The notes below the pieces were generated by a model. The model made no database searches. It was not told where the DNA came from and was given only the letters and a program-made list of their open reading frames with translations. Positions 8,305-16,090 of a stretch of DNA of 41,446 bases are shown one piece after another (position 1 is the first letter of the stretch; the number at the start of each line of letters is the position of its first letter). Origin of the DNA: an uncultured Sutterella sp. (GTDB taxonomy: Bacteria; Pseudomonadota; Gammaproteobacteria; Burkholderiales; Burkholderiaceae_F); NCBI GenBank assembly GCA_937943605.1, contig CALEAW010000067.1, positions 1 to 41,446 of the forward strand, in the 5' to 3' direction. A program made the translations under genes and the position numbers.

Positions 8305-8630
8305 GGGTCGCTCCTGGTTTGAGGGTACCTTTTGATATTAAGCGACAGCCAGCTGATATAGACAGCGTAAAACTCCTCTTGACTTTTGTGTAGGCGTTCG
8401 TACCTCACAAGCAACACCCGTTGCCGCCTTGAAGGCACAAAGAATACGACCTCTGCAAGTCCTTTTCTCCGTGGCGTTTTAGCGGAAACTGACCATTTCA
8501 TGATTTAACGCAAATCCTTTGACGAATATTTGACGCGCTCTTCACGGTGCTTTGACAGCAAGGTGATGCGGTTTTGACAGTCTCAACACGATACTAAAGA
8601 CACCAACCATTTTCCCTATTTTGGTGTGTC
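8305..8630. other. 326-bp intergenic region upstream of the phosphatase-transferase operon
   Basis: The right part (8518-8595) holds a phased repeat array listed separately. The left part (8305-8500) contains one weak minus-strand reading frame rich in AGG/CGG codons, not called as a gene. Confidence 0.5.
8518..8595 (+). promoter_or_regulatory. Array of 11-bp-phased TTTGAC half-sites and -10 element
   Basis: Exact TTTGAC occurs at 8518, 8529, 8551 and 8573, that is at spacings of 11, 22 and 22 bp. The intervening phase positions hold degenerate copies (CTTCAC at 8540, GGTGAT at 8562). A -10-like GATACT (8590-8595) begins 12 bp after the last repeat, the geometry of activator-dependent promoters of OmpR/PhoB-type regulators, whose boxes are direct repeats in 11-bp steps. 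The obvious candidate ligand is the OmpR-family regulator encoded at 11016-11693. Binding is inferred. Confidence 0.65.
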
Positions 8631-10955
8631 ATGAAACCTTCTAGCCGTCTCTTTTCGACGCTCCCCTTTATGACCGGACTCATTATTCCGGCTTCGCTTT
8701 TGATCATTTTGGTCATTGTGCCTCCTCACGCCTTTGATCTTTCGATCGCGCGCATCTTCTTTAATGACGGTTGGCCTTGGCACCAAAACGAGACCTTTAC
8801 GCAAGTCTTCTATCAGACACCTAAAGTCATTCCCTTTCTCATTGCGATTCCACTCTTGATCTACACGATCATGTTGATTTCGCGTGGTGAACGTCTCATG
8901 CAGCATGACTTGGGTAAACGCGCCCTCTATGCCGTCATTGCCATGGCGGTGTCTGCTCTCACCGTTTGGTGGTTGAAAGATACGACTGGTGTCGCTTGCC
9001 CGTGGAGTGTGGTACCTTTTGGCGGTCATTTTGAAATCACGGATCCGACGTTCAGTTGGTCAAATCAACCTGGCAAGTGCTGGCCATCTGGCCACGCAGG
9101 AACGGGCTTTGTGCTTTTTGCCCTTTATTTTGCAATGAAGGACCGTTGGCCTCGCGCGGCGATTGCGAGCGGGCTTTTCGCGCTCGTCTTCGGTACTCTC
9201 TGCGGCTTAACGCGCGTTATGGAAGGCGCCCACTTTGTCTCCCACGTGATTGCGACAGGGCTCATTGACTGGATTATTTGCGCGGCCCTTTATGTGTTAT
9301 TTTTTCCCGAAAGCATTAAAAATAAGACCGCTCAATTGTCACTTAAAAGCTTGAGCTTTTTCACGGCCTTGTGGTGGACGGTTGTGCTCAATGCCCCCTT
9401 CTTTACGCGCATCATGGGCATTAACAAGCCCGACTTTGCTTGGTTGCCCCATGACGCACTGGTGTTAGGGGCTTTGGTTGGTGGCCTCTTTGCCATTGCG
9501 GTGGCACTCATTATGCTCGTAACGGCCTTTCCGCGCCCCATTGCGCGTACGCTTTTGCTCGTCTTAGGATTTTGCGGCAGCGTGGCCTTTACGGGTGAAT
9601 GCCTGTATGGGATTGTCTTTAATCCTGATATGGCTCGCAATATTTTGGCGACCGACACGCATGAAGCCTCGACCTATTTGTCGATTCGCACGATTCTACT
9701 GACGACCTTTACGTTCTTGCCGCTCTTGGTCGCAACGCTCATAGCTGACCTTCAACCCGTTCGCCTTAAAAACATCGCTTGGCGTACTGGCACGGCTTTG
9801 GGCGCCTTAGTGCTTGGCGTGGGTCTCTTATTTATGCAGATGAATTCGCTCTCGAGTTTATTTAGAGCTGATCGCTCTGCACGCTACCTGATTGCGCCCG
9901 TCAATGTCCCTTATAGCCTCATTGCAACACTCACCAAGGATACGTCACCCGACCAAGCCACTCGCCAAATCGTGGATCCGAACCCGACTTTAGCTACGAA
10001 CATTAAGCGCCCTGCTCTCTTAGTGGTTGTCGTGGGTGAAACGACGCGTTCGGCCAATTGGGAGTTAGCGGGCTACAAGCGTGAAACCAACCCTGGTTTA
10101 CGTCAGTTGTCCGTCATTAATCACCCTGAAGTCGTTTCGTGTGGGACAAGTACGGATGTGTCGCTCCCTTGCATGATGAGTCGCATTGGTCGCTCTGACT
10201 ATGACCGTAAGCGCATCATTTCTGAAGAAGCGTTGCCAGGCCTTTTGCAGCGCGCTGGTGTAAATGTAGCCTGGGTTGACAATCAATCGGGTTGTAAGGG
10301 GGCTTGCCAAGGTGTGCCAACGCGTCAGCCAGAGCGCACCGCCCAAGACTGCCCCAATGGCCGTTGCTTTGACGGTGTGTTAGTGAATGAACTCCGGAAA
10401 GACCTGGCTACGCTCCCGTCAGACCGTCCTACCGTTCTCTTTTACCATCTTTATGGTCAGCACGGTCCGCGCTACCACCAAGATTCGCCTGACGACAGTA
10501 AGCCATGGCAGCCCGAATGCCAAGATGCTGACCTTGGTGCCTGCCCGCGCGAAACGGTTGTGAATGCTTATGACAACTCGGTTCGCTATACCGATCGTGT
10601 GTTAACTGACCTCATTAAAACACTCGAAGGCGCCTCTAATCAAATCGACGCAGGGCTCCTCTTTGTGTCTGACCACGGTGAAAGTTTGGGTGAAAACGGT
10701 CTCTTTTTGCATGGTGCACCCTACTTGATTGCGCCCAAAGAACAGACGAGTGTCCCGATGGTGATGTGGTTCTCCCAAGACTGGGGTAAGACCTTTGGTA
10801 TCGACATGAAGCGTTTGGCCCAAGCGCCTAAGAATGGCGTGACGCACGAACACCTTTATTCGACCGTCTTAAGCCTCGTGAACGTGAAATCGACGACCTA
10901 TCGTCCCCAATGGGACCTCACTCAGAGAAACAATTCTGAACAATTGGCCGACTAA
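8631..10955 (+). CDS. PAP2 lipid phosphatase fused to EptA/MCR-type phosphoethanolamine transferase
   Basis: A 774-residue membrane protein with two enzymes in one chain. Residues about 10-225 are a PAP2-type phosphatase: lysine motif near K116 (KDTTGVACPW), PSGHAGTG (152-159) and RVMEGAHFVSH (195-205). Residues about 240-770 are an EptA/MCR-type transferase that would move phosphoethanolamine from phosphatidylethanolamine to lipid A: a membrane part, then GETTR (E470 metal ligand), CGTSTDVSLPC (504-514, T508 as nucleophile by MCR-1 alignment), H611, SDHGES (D681, H682) and LHG (H694). Paired cysteines (504/514, 554/559, 630/638) match MCR disulfides. The logical combined activity is removal of a lipid A phosphate and addition of phosphoethanolamine in its place (inference). 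It is first in an operon with a two-component system; the ribosome site is weak. Confidence 0.88.
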   Translation: MKPSSRLFSTLPFMTGLIIPASLLIILVIVPPHAFDLSIARIFFNDGWPWHQNETFTQVFYQTPKVIPFLIAIPLLIYTIMLISRGERLMQHDLGKRALYAVIAMAVSALTVWWLKDTTGVACPWSVVPFGGHFEITDPTFSWSNQPGKCWPSGHAGTGFVLFALYFAMKDRWPRAAIASGLFALVFGTLCGLTRVMEGAHFVSHVIATGLIDWIICAALYVLFFPESIKNKTAQLSLKSLSFFTALWWTVVLNAPFFTRIMGINKPDFAWLPHDALVLGALVGGLFAIAVALIMLVTAFPRPIARTLLLVLGFCGSVAFTGECLYGIVFNPDMARNILATDTHEASTYLSIRTILLTTFTFLPLLVATLIADLQPVRLKNIAWRTGTALGALVLGVGLLFMQMNSLSSLFRADRSARYLIAPVNVPYSLIATLTKDTSPDQATRQIVDPNPTLATNIKRPALLVVVVGETTRSANWELAGYKRETNPGLRQLSVINHPEVVSCGTSTDVSLPCMMSRIGRSDYDRKRIISEEALPGLLQRAGVNVAWVDNQSGCKGACQGVPTRQPERTAQDCPNGRCFDGVLVNELRKDLATLPSDRPTVLFYHLYGQHGPRYHQDSPDDSKPWQPECQDADLGACPRETVVNAYDNSVRYTDRVLTDLIKTLEGASNQIDAGLLFVSDHGESLGENGLFLHGAPYLIAPKEQTSVPMVMWFSQDWGKTFGIDMKRLAQAPKNGVTHEHLYSTVLSLVNVKSTTYRPQWDLTQRNNSEQLAD

Positions 10956-11015
10956 CTTTTGCCCTAAAGAGGCATACTATGGGTACCAAGGTTCGACCTT
11001 TTGAACAGGAAATAC

Positions 11016-11693
11016 ATGAGCATACGAATTCTCGTCGTCGACGACAATCCTGACATTTTGGCCAACGTCAAAGACTTTCTGAGCTTTCACGATGGGTGGA
11101 TTGCAGAAACGTGTTTAACGGGGCACGCTGCGCTTGAGCGACTCCAGCAGTTTCAGTATGACCTTGTGATATTGGATGTCGGCTTACCCGACATTGATGG
11201 GCTCTCAATCACGCGCCGTCTTCGCGAAGAAGGGCATCAGCTCCCTATTTTGATTTTGACGGCGCGCGATACGATTGACGATCGCGTTGCCGGCCTTCAA
11301 AGCGGGGCGGATGACTACTTGATCAAACCTTTCTCACTACGCGAACTTGCAGCGCGCGTCGAAGCGCTTTTGCGTCGTAGTGGCACGGGCTCGGCCGACC
11401 GTTTGACAGTGGGGCCTTTGACGCTAGACTTGAAGACACTACGCGTGACACGTGACAATCAAGAAATTCGTTTAAATCCTACGTGCTTACAGCTCTTACG
11501 TGAACTCATGCAACGTAGCCCAGGCGTCGTCGGTCGAAACCGCTTAGAAGCTCTCTTGTGGCAAGGGGATACACCAGCGAGCGACAGTTTACGCTCTAAC
11601 CTTTATCTATTACGTCAAGCGGTCGACAAGCCTTTTGATCGTCCCTTGATTCATACACATCCAGGTTTAGGTTGGTCTGTCTCTGACGAATAA
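11016..11693 (+). CDS. OmpR-family response regulator, PmrA/QseB-like
   Basis: A 225-residue regulator: receiver domain (1-120) with acidic pair D9/D10, phosphoacceptor D54 (LVILDVGLPD) and the LIKPF lysine, then a winged-helix DNA-binding domain (about 125-222). The ATG at 11016 is preferred over an in-frame TTG at 11001 because AGGA lies about 6 nt upstream. It follows the phosphatase-transferase gene by 60 nt and precedes its kinase by 26 nt. This is the order of pmrC-pmrA-pmrB, so it likely controls lipid A modification through the phased repeats at 8518-8578. Confidence 0.88.
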   Translation: MSIRILVVDDNPDILANVKDFLSFHDGWIAETCLTGHAALERLQQFQYDLVILDVGLPDIDGLSITRRLREEGHQLPILILTARDTIDDRVAGLQSGADDYLIKPFSLRELAARVEALLRRSGTGSADRLTVGPLTLDLKTLRVTRDNQEIRLNPTCLQLLRELMQRSPGVVGRNRLEALLWQGDTPASDSLRSNLYLLRQAVDKPFDRPLIHTHPGLGWSVSDE

Positions 11694-11719
11694 ATCGAAG
11701 ACGTCCTCAAGGTGCATTT

Positions 11720-13018
11720 ATGGCTCAAACTCAATCGCCCCCTAGAAGTCTTGTTCAGCGCATTATGCTGAGCTTTGCACTCCTTGTGACTTTGATTGCC
11801 GCGATCTATGCAACCGCTTTACATCAGTCGATGGAATTTACCGAATCCCATCTGATTGCTGGCGTCCTTGAGGACGAAGTCGATCGTATCAAGCACCATC
11901 TAGACCTTGGCGAGAAGCCCGTTCTATCAAGCGAAACGAGTATCTATGGTGCTCGCCCCTTAAAGCCCATTCCATCACACTTTCAGCATTTAGCCCCAGG
12001 CTTTACCGAACTCACGGACGAAGGTGACTTCTTTGTTTATACGTCCACCTGGAAAGGGGAACCTTTCGTTTTGGTGCGCGACCAAGAAGGCTTTGAAGAT
12101 ACCGAACGCCTCTTTAAAAAGGTTGTCTTTAGTTCTGTCTTGATCGTCTTTTTTATTGGCCTTTTGGCCGGTTGGTGGCTCTCTCGAAACATCATGCAAC
12201 CCGTGCGTGCCCTATCAAGCGCCGTACGTGAAGCGAGCCTCGCTCCCGTTTATCGACCTTTATCGGTCACGATTACGCAAGACGAAGTAGGAGAGCTCGC
12301 CCATATTTGTGATACCGCCCTACGGCGACTTCATGATGCCTTAGAGCGCGAAAAAGCTTTTACAGGTGACGTGAGTCACGAGTTGCGTACTCCATTGACG
12401 GTCATTGAAACGAGTGTTGAGTTGCTCTCATTGACGCCACTCAGCGCTCAACAGCAGCAACAAGTCGATCGTATTGCACGATCCACGAACGACATGCGTG
12501 AGCTCGTTCAGCTCTTTTTATCCTTTGCTCGACTCTCACAGCGTCACGGCAGTGCTGAACCCGATACCGTTCAAGGGGTTTTGCAAACGGCCATCGAAAC
12601 TTGGATCCCCTTTGCTGAAGAAAAAGGCCTTCATCTCGTTTATGTACGTGAAGCGCCTTGCGAAGGAACCTTCTCCCCGGTGATGCTTGGCACGGTTGCC
12701 AATAATCTCCTTAAAAATGCCGTGAGCTATACGACCAAAGGTCGCATCATAGTCAAAGAAACGGCCAAAGGCTTTATCGTCTCAGATACGGGGCCAGGCC
12801 TCAAGCCCGACGAAGTCGAGCGCATCTTTGGTCATGGTGTCCGCGGAAGTGCTGGTGCTGATGATAGCGTAGGCGCAGGACTTGGCCTCTCGATCATTTC
12901 GCGTATTTGCCACCGCATGGATTGGAAGATTGAAGTGTTACCCTCGAAACGTGGCGCTGCCTTCTTTGTGAACCTGACCTCAGGCACCGTCGAACGCTTT
13001 GACCAACGTCACGATTAG
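11720..13018 (+). CDS. Sensor histidine kinase, PmrB/QseC-like
   Basis: A 432-residue inner-membrane kinase: TM1 (about 12-32), a periplasmic sensor loop of roughly 100 residues, TM2 (about 135-155), HAMP-like linker, dimerisation helix with phosphoacceptor H220 (VSHELRTPLT), and an ATPase domain with N-box NNLLKNAVSYT, G1 DTGPGLK and G2 GLGLSI. The sensor loop contains acidic residues (for example LEDEVD and TDEGD), a feature of metal- or peptide-responsive PmrB-type sensors, but the signal cannot be read from sequence. It is paired with the upstream regulator and is the last gene of the operon. Confidence 0.88.
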   Translation: MAQTQSPPRSLVQRIMLSFALLVTLIAAIYATALHQSMEFTESHLIAGVLEDEVDRIKHHLDLGEKPVLSSETSIYGARPLKPIPSHFQHLAPGFTELTDEGDFFVYTSTWKGEPFVLVRDQEGFEDTERLFKKVVFSSVLIVFFIGLLAGWWLSRNIMQPVRALSSAVREASLAPVYRPLSVTITQDEVGELAHICDTALRRLHDALEREKAFTGDVSHELRTPLTVIETSVELLSLTPLSAQQQQQVDRIARSTNDMRELVQLFLSFARLSQRHGSAEPDTVQGVLQTAIETWIPFAEEKGLHLVYVREAPCEGTFSPVMLGTVANNLLKNAVSYTTKGRIIVKETAKGFIVSDTGPGLKPDEVERIFGHGVRGSAGADDSVGAGLGLSIISRICHRMDWKIEVLPSKRGAAFFVNLTSGTVERFDQRHD

Positions 13019-13025
13019 ACAACAC

Positions 13026-13070
13026 CAAAAAAGTTGGCCCTGCTCACGCGATGAACAGGGCCAATTTGTT
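13026..13070. terminator. Intrinsic terminator between convergent genes
   Basis: TTGGCCCTG (13034-13042) pairs with CAGGGCCAA (13056-13064). The T-run is strong on the minus strand (A-run 13026-13032) and weaker on the plus strand, so it ends iadA and probably also the kinase operon. Confidence 0.8.
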
Positions 13071-13093
13071 CTGAGAGGTTTGTGAAGTCTTCG

Positions 13094-14239
13094 TTAGTCT
13101 TCGAAGGCACCCTTCACAATCACTTCACCCTGACGCATGCACTGACGACCGCCCATAAAGACGTCCGTCAACGTGTAGTCAGCATTGAAGAAGAGGAAGT
13201 CGGCATCGGCCCCCACCTTGATTTCACCCTTACCCTGAAGGTTCAAGGCACGGGCAATATTCTTCGTAAAGGGACGCAAAGCCGTTTCAAAGTCATACAT
13301 CTTGGCTACATCGTGCAAGGTTTCGAGGTTACACATGATGGAACCCACGCCAAGACCCACCATTTCGCCTTCTTCATTGAAGCGCGGCATCGAGCCATGA
13401 CCGTCAGAGCTCATCGTGATATGGTCAAGCGCCACGCCGCTTTCCATTGCACGCTTGAAAGCATCGGCAGCCGTACCAAAGCAACTACCGCCACCCGTCG
13501 TGATGTCGATCATGCCGCCCTTCTTGGCAAATTCAACAGCACGCTTAAACACTTCAGGATGGCGAGCGACGTGCGTCGGGCGAATGTGCTTGATCGGAAG
13601 ACCCGATTCAACGATCTTGTCAAAAATGTCAAAAGAAGACGGGTAGTCGCCCAAATGGACGTGCAAGAACCCCACCTTGCCCGTCAACATACCTGCGACA
13701 CGGACGTCAGCCACGATGCTACGGACTTCTTCCATCGACGGAAAGGAACAACGGTGGTCTCCCAAGGCCAACTTCACACCCAAGACTTCAGGAATCGCGA
13801 AGAGTTCCGTCTTCACAGAATCCGTAATCGTCGTCACCGGGTAAGAATAGTTACTCGTCCACATCCAGCCAGAGGCCCCTTCTTCTTTGAGGCCACGCAC
13901 CTTGGCTAAGAGGTTAGCGATCGAACGGGACATCGAGTCTGTGCCCGACACACCCATAAAGCTCGTCACACCCGCTTTCACCAATTCAGAGAAAACGAGT
14001 TCAGGGCAACGGCTCTTCCAACCGCCTTCGCCGCCACCACCCGTCACGTGAATGTGTTGGTCAATCAAGCCTGGCGTCAGATAGGCGCCATTGGCATCGA
14101 TCACTTCCAAGTCAGGCACATTGATGTCGAGTGTTTCGGCCATGGCAAGGATCTTGCCACCCGCGATAAAGAGATCACGACGACCGAGCTTTTCGGGCGC
14201 AAAGACAATGGCATTCTTGATCAGAATGGGATGAGTCAT
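13094..14239 (-). CDS. iadA: Isoaspartyl dipeptidase (beta-aspartyl-peptidase)
   Basis: IadA hydrolyses isoaspartyl dipeptides released from damaged proteins. The 381-residue protein is an amidohydrolase-superfamily TIM barrel with the metal motif DQHIHVTGGGGEGG (from about 59), characteristic of this subfamily. Further metal-site elements are GDHRCS, HVHLGD and the catalytic-Asp region MSSDGHGSMP; the C terminus returns to the small beta domain (GADADFLFF). AAAGGAAG precedes the ATG. The upstream 110 nt contain a perfect GTTCGCGAAC palindrome (14284-14293). It lies in the same direction as the two membrane-protein genes, 111 nt after them. Confidence 0.88.
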   Translation of the reverse strand: MTHPILIKNAIVFAPEKLGRRDLFIAGGKILAMAETLDINVPDLEVIDANGAYLTPGLIDQHIHVTGGGGEGGWKSRCPELVFSELVKAGVTSFMGVSGTDSMSRSIANLLAKVRGLKEEGASGWMWTSNYSYPVTTITDSVKTELFAIPEVLGVKLALGDHRCSFPSMEEVRSIVADVRVAGMLTGKVGFLHVHLGDYPSSFDIFDKIVESGLPIKHIRPTHVARHPEVFKRAVEFAKKGGMIDITTGGGSCFGTAADAFKRAMESGVALDHITMSSDGHGSMPRFNEEGEMVGLGVGSIMCNLETLHDVAKMYDFETALRPFTKNIARALNLQGKGEIKVGADADFLFFNADYTLTDVFMGGRQCMRQGEVIVKGAFED

Positions 14240-14283
14240 AGAAAACTTCCTTTAATTCGAATAAGGTCGCGACAAGAGGTTAG

Positions 14284-14320
14284 GTTCGCGAACAATCAGG
14301 ATGGCCAAATTGTACCTGAT
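14284..14320 (-). promoter_or_regulatory. Palindrome and inverted repeat upstream of iadA
   Basis: GTTCGCGAAC (14284-14293) is a perfect 10-bp palindrome. ATCAGG (14295-14300) and CCTGAT (14315-14320) form a second inverted pair directly beside it. Either could be an operator for iadA; no regulator is identified. Confidence 0.3.
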
Positions 14321-14350
14321 CGGTCTATTTCGACTACACAGGATTAACCT

Positions 14351-14854
14351 TTAGGCGACACTCGAACCGTAGGTATGGCGAGACCTTGACGAGCGCATGA
14401 GATAGATCACAATCGCAATTGCTGCCACACTCAAAAAGACACAACGAGCGATATCGCCCGAACCCACAAAGAGCCACCAGCCTTCAGCCAAAGGGCCTGA
14501 CACTAAGCAGCCGATCGAGGCTTCCCACCGAACGCGAGGCGTACGCCCCGAAAGGAGTCTTAGCAACGCCCAAAGGACGCCCACTAAGCTCAAAACCCCA
14601 GGGATCACAGCACTCATCCAAAGGTTCGCTGGCCATACGCCCGTGCCCTTAATGGCCGTAACCATCAAGCCAAAACCAGTCGCATTAAAAATGAGGAGCC
14701 CGAGGAGCCCAGCCACAATCAAGAGAAGCCCGCCTTCAACACCCGACGGGGCTTCATGGGTCGCCGGCGGAAAGTGGCGCCCCCATTGCCAAAGCGAATG
14801 CAAAACCAACAAAAAGAAGAAAAGAAGTAAGAGGCTACCAATCACACTTTGCAT
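14351..14854 (-). CDS. Membrane protein of unknown function (DUF2569-like, copy 2)
   Basis: A 167-residue integral membrane protein with about four hydrophobic segments (about 3-22, 40-65, 78-100, 125-152). The segment PSGVEGGLLLIVAGLLGLL matches PSGVGGLLLMVVGILI in the neighbouring upstream gene, as do the following layout and a SGRTPRVRW/FGRTPWALR motif, so the two are tandem paralogues. The pattern of a GG-LL first helix resembles DUF2569 proteins, but this is a weak assignment. It starts 12 nt after its neighbour and is clearly co-transcribed with it. Confidence 0.7.
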   Translation of the reverse strand: MQSVIGSLLLLFFFLLVLHSLWQWGRHFPPATHEAPSGVEGGLLLIVAGLLGLLIFNATGFGLMVTAIKGTGVWPANLWMSAVIPGVLSLVGVLWALLRLLSGRTPRVRWEASIGCLVSGPLAEGWWLFVGSGDIARCVFLSVAAIAIVIYLMRSSRSRHTYGSSVA

Positions 14855-14866
14855 TGACCTATCGCC

Positions 14867-15469
14867 TTACAAATTAAAGACACCACGTTGCTCGGCCAAA
14901 TGGCGACCAGCTTCGGTGCCGTAGGTCAACGCAGGACGGTTCGAAAAAAGCAAATAAATTGTCATCACGACCGTCAAAAAGAAGAGCCCCGTGGGTTCAC
15001 CCGCCACTTCAAGCGGCAATCCTAAATAGAGGTGACGTAAGAAAGCGACCAAGGGACCACCCAGCCAAGCCATGACGATCGCCAAACGTAATGCCCAAGG
15101 CGTTCGACCAAAAATAAGAGCGCCAATCGCTGTCAAGAGACAAACCACAGTCACCAAATCAGGGATTAACGTTTGCACAGCTGCCCACCAAAACGCCACA
15201 TCGACTTCAAGAACACGCACAACGCTCGCGCCTGATCGACCTAAGTGGTAAAGCGCCGGCACTGCCTGGGCAATCAAAATGCCCACCACCATTAAGAGTA
15301 AGCCGCCCACACCACTCGGAATACCGTTCACTTTGTAGACGGGCGGTACGATTTGCGCAAAACGCTTCAAGAGCCAAAGCGGCACCAAAACGGCTAATAA
15401 AAATAACCCAGTGATCAAGAGCATTTGCATGCCCGTGAAATGAATCACCGTACTAGAAACTTCGACCAT
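14867..15469 (-). CDS. Membrane protein of unknown function (DUF2569-like, copy 1)
   Basis: A 200-residue membrane protein with about five hydrophobic segments. The first (about 12-32) is extra relative to the downstream paralogue, followed by the shared PSGVGGLLLMVVG helix, the FGRTPWALRLAIVMAWLGGP motif and a last helix before a short polar tail (GTEAGRHLAE). No catalytic motif is visible. It follows the merR-family gene by 72 nt on the same strand and could be read through from it. The duplication with the 14351-14854 gene is recognisable but diverged. Confidence 0.7.
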   Translation of the reverse strand: MVEVSSTVIHFTGMQMLLITGLFLLAVLVPLWLLKRFAQIVPPVYKVNGIPSGVGGLLLMVVGILIAQAVPALYHLGRSGASVVRVLEVDVAFWWAAVQTLIPDLVTVVCLLTAIGALIFGRTPWALRLAIVMAWLGGPLVAFLRHLYLGLPLEVAGEPTGLFFLTVVMTIYLLFSNRPALTYGTEAGRHLAEQRGVFNL

Positions 15470-15541
15470 AGCAGTCCTTTATTGTTGAACGGATGCATTC
15501 TACCGAATGGCGTGAGCAATGCTCGTCCTCATTAATCACTG

Positions 15542-15952
15542 TTACTCACCGTCGGGAGACTTTAACTTTTGTAGCAATCCGCAGGTTTCACCCTCTTCGT
15601 GATGATGCCCTCCACAAGCACTTGCAAGCACATGCAATTGATGACGCAAATGCTCTAACTCAGCCATGCGTGCCTCAACCGCTTCGAGGTGATGATGAAT
15701 GAGCGCATGCGCACGATTGGCCGACTCTGGATTTTCGTCTTCAATACTCGTCAGCAATAAGCGAATCTCATCCAAGCTGATATCCAGCGTACGGCAATGA
15801 CGAATAAAAGTGAGGCGCTTCACATGCACCTCGCGATACACACGATAGTTATTCGACAAACGAGTAGCCTCAGGCAAAAGCCCCAACTTTTCGTAATAAC
15901 GAATCGTCTCAGAGGTATGTCCCGTTAAAGCTGCCAGTTCTCCAATTCTCAT
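15542..15952 (-). CDS. MerR-family metal-responsive regulator (CadR/PbrR type)
   Basis: A 136-residue regulator that would bind and unwind the promoter of the divergent metal-export ATPase. The N-terminal winged helix (MRIGELAALTGHTSETIRYYEKLGLLP) and RHCRTLD (C53) follow CadR/PbrR. The C-terminal metal loop is CGGHHHEEGETC (C113, H116-118, C124). The cysteine normally found near residue 78 at the start of the dimerisation helix is absent: that region reads ESANRAHALIHHHL, with histidines at 87-89. Metal specificity may therefore differ from classic Cd/Pb sensors. AAGGA lies 8 nt before the ATG. Confidence 0.85.
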   Translation of the reverse strand: MRIGELAALTGHTSETIRYYEKLGLLPEATRLSNNYRVYREVHVKRLTFIRHCRTLDISLDEIRLLLTSIEDENPESANRAHALIHHHLEAVEARMAELEHLRHQLHVLASACGGHHHEEGETCGLLQKLKSPDGE

Positions 15953-15973
15953 ATAAATGTCCTTAAACCCTTC

Positions 15974-16000
15974 TTTGCGATTTTTTTAAATTATCGCAAA
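15974..16000. promoter_or_regulatory. Inverted repeat in the merR-cadA intergenic region
   Basis: TTTGCGAT (15974-15981) and ATCGCAAA (15993-16000) are perfect inverted arms 11 bp apart, directly upstream of the -35 of the ATPase promoter. On the minus strand the right arm contains GATAAT, a possible -10 for the regulator gene. It may be a second operator or simply promoter sequence. Confidence 0.4.
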
Positions 16001-16007
16001 AATAGGC

Positions 16008-16038
16008 TTGACCTTGTAGTTACTTCAGGGTGTGTAAT
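16008..16038 (+). promoter_or_regulatory. MerR-type promoter of the Cd/Zn ATPase gene
   Basis: -35 TTGACC (16008-16013) and -10 TGTAAT (16033-16038) are separated by 19 bp, the over-long spacer typical of MerR-regulated promoters. The spacer carries an imperfect dyad (ACCTTG ... CAGGGT). The -10 overlaps an in-frame ATG at 16037, so transcription should begin near 16045 and that ATG cannot be the start codon. Confidence 0.85.
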
Positions 16039-16065
16039 GAATCATATCTATTCAAAATTGTTTTA

Positions 16066-16080
16066 TCCGCACCCTGCGGA
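16066..16080 (+). other. Small hairpin in the ATPase 5' leader
   Basis: TCCGCA and TGCGGA form a perfect 6-bp stem with a CCC loop, 10 nt before the preferred ATG at 16091. No clear Shine-Dalgarno lies between them, so the hairpin may influence translation. Confidence 0.4.
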
Positions 16081-16090
16081 CACACACATT

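Noticed and set aside
8301..8501. Minus-strand 66-codon frame ending in ATGA with the 28-codon ORF
   Set aside because: Rich in AGG/CGG/AGA codons unlike its neighbours, no recognisable features and a poorly spaced ribosome site; the overlap could be chance.
13082..13909. Plus-strand open frame opposite iadA
   Set aside because: His/Arg-rich shadow frame with no start signal; iadA carries clear family motifs.
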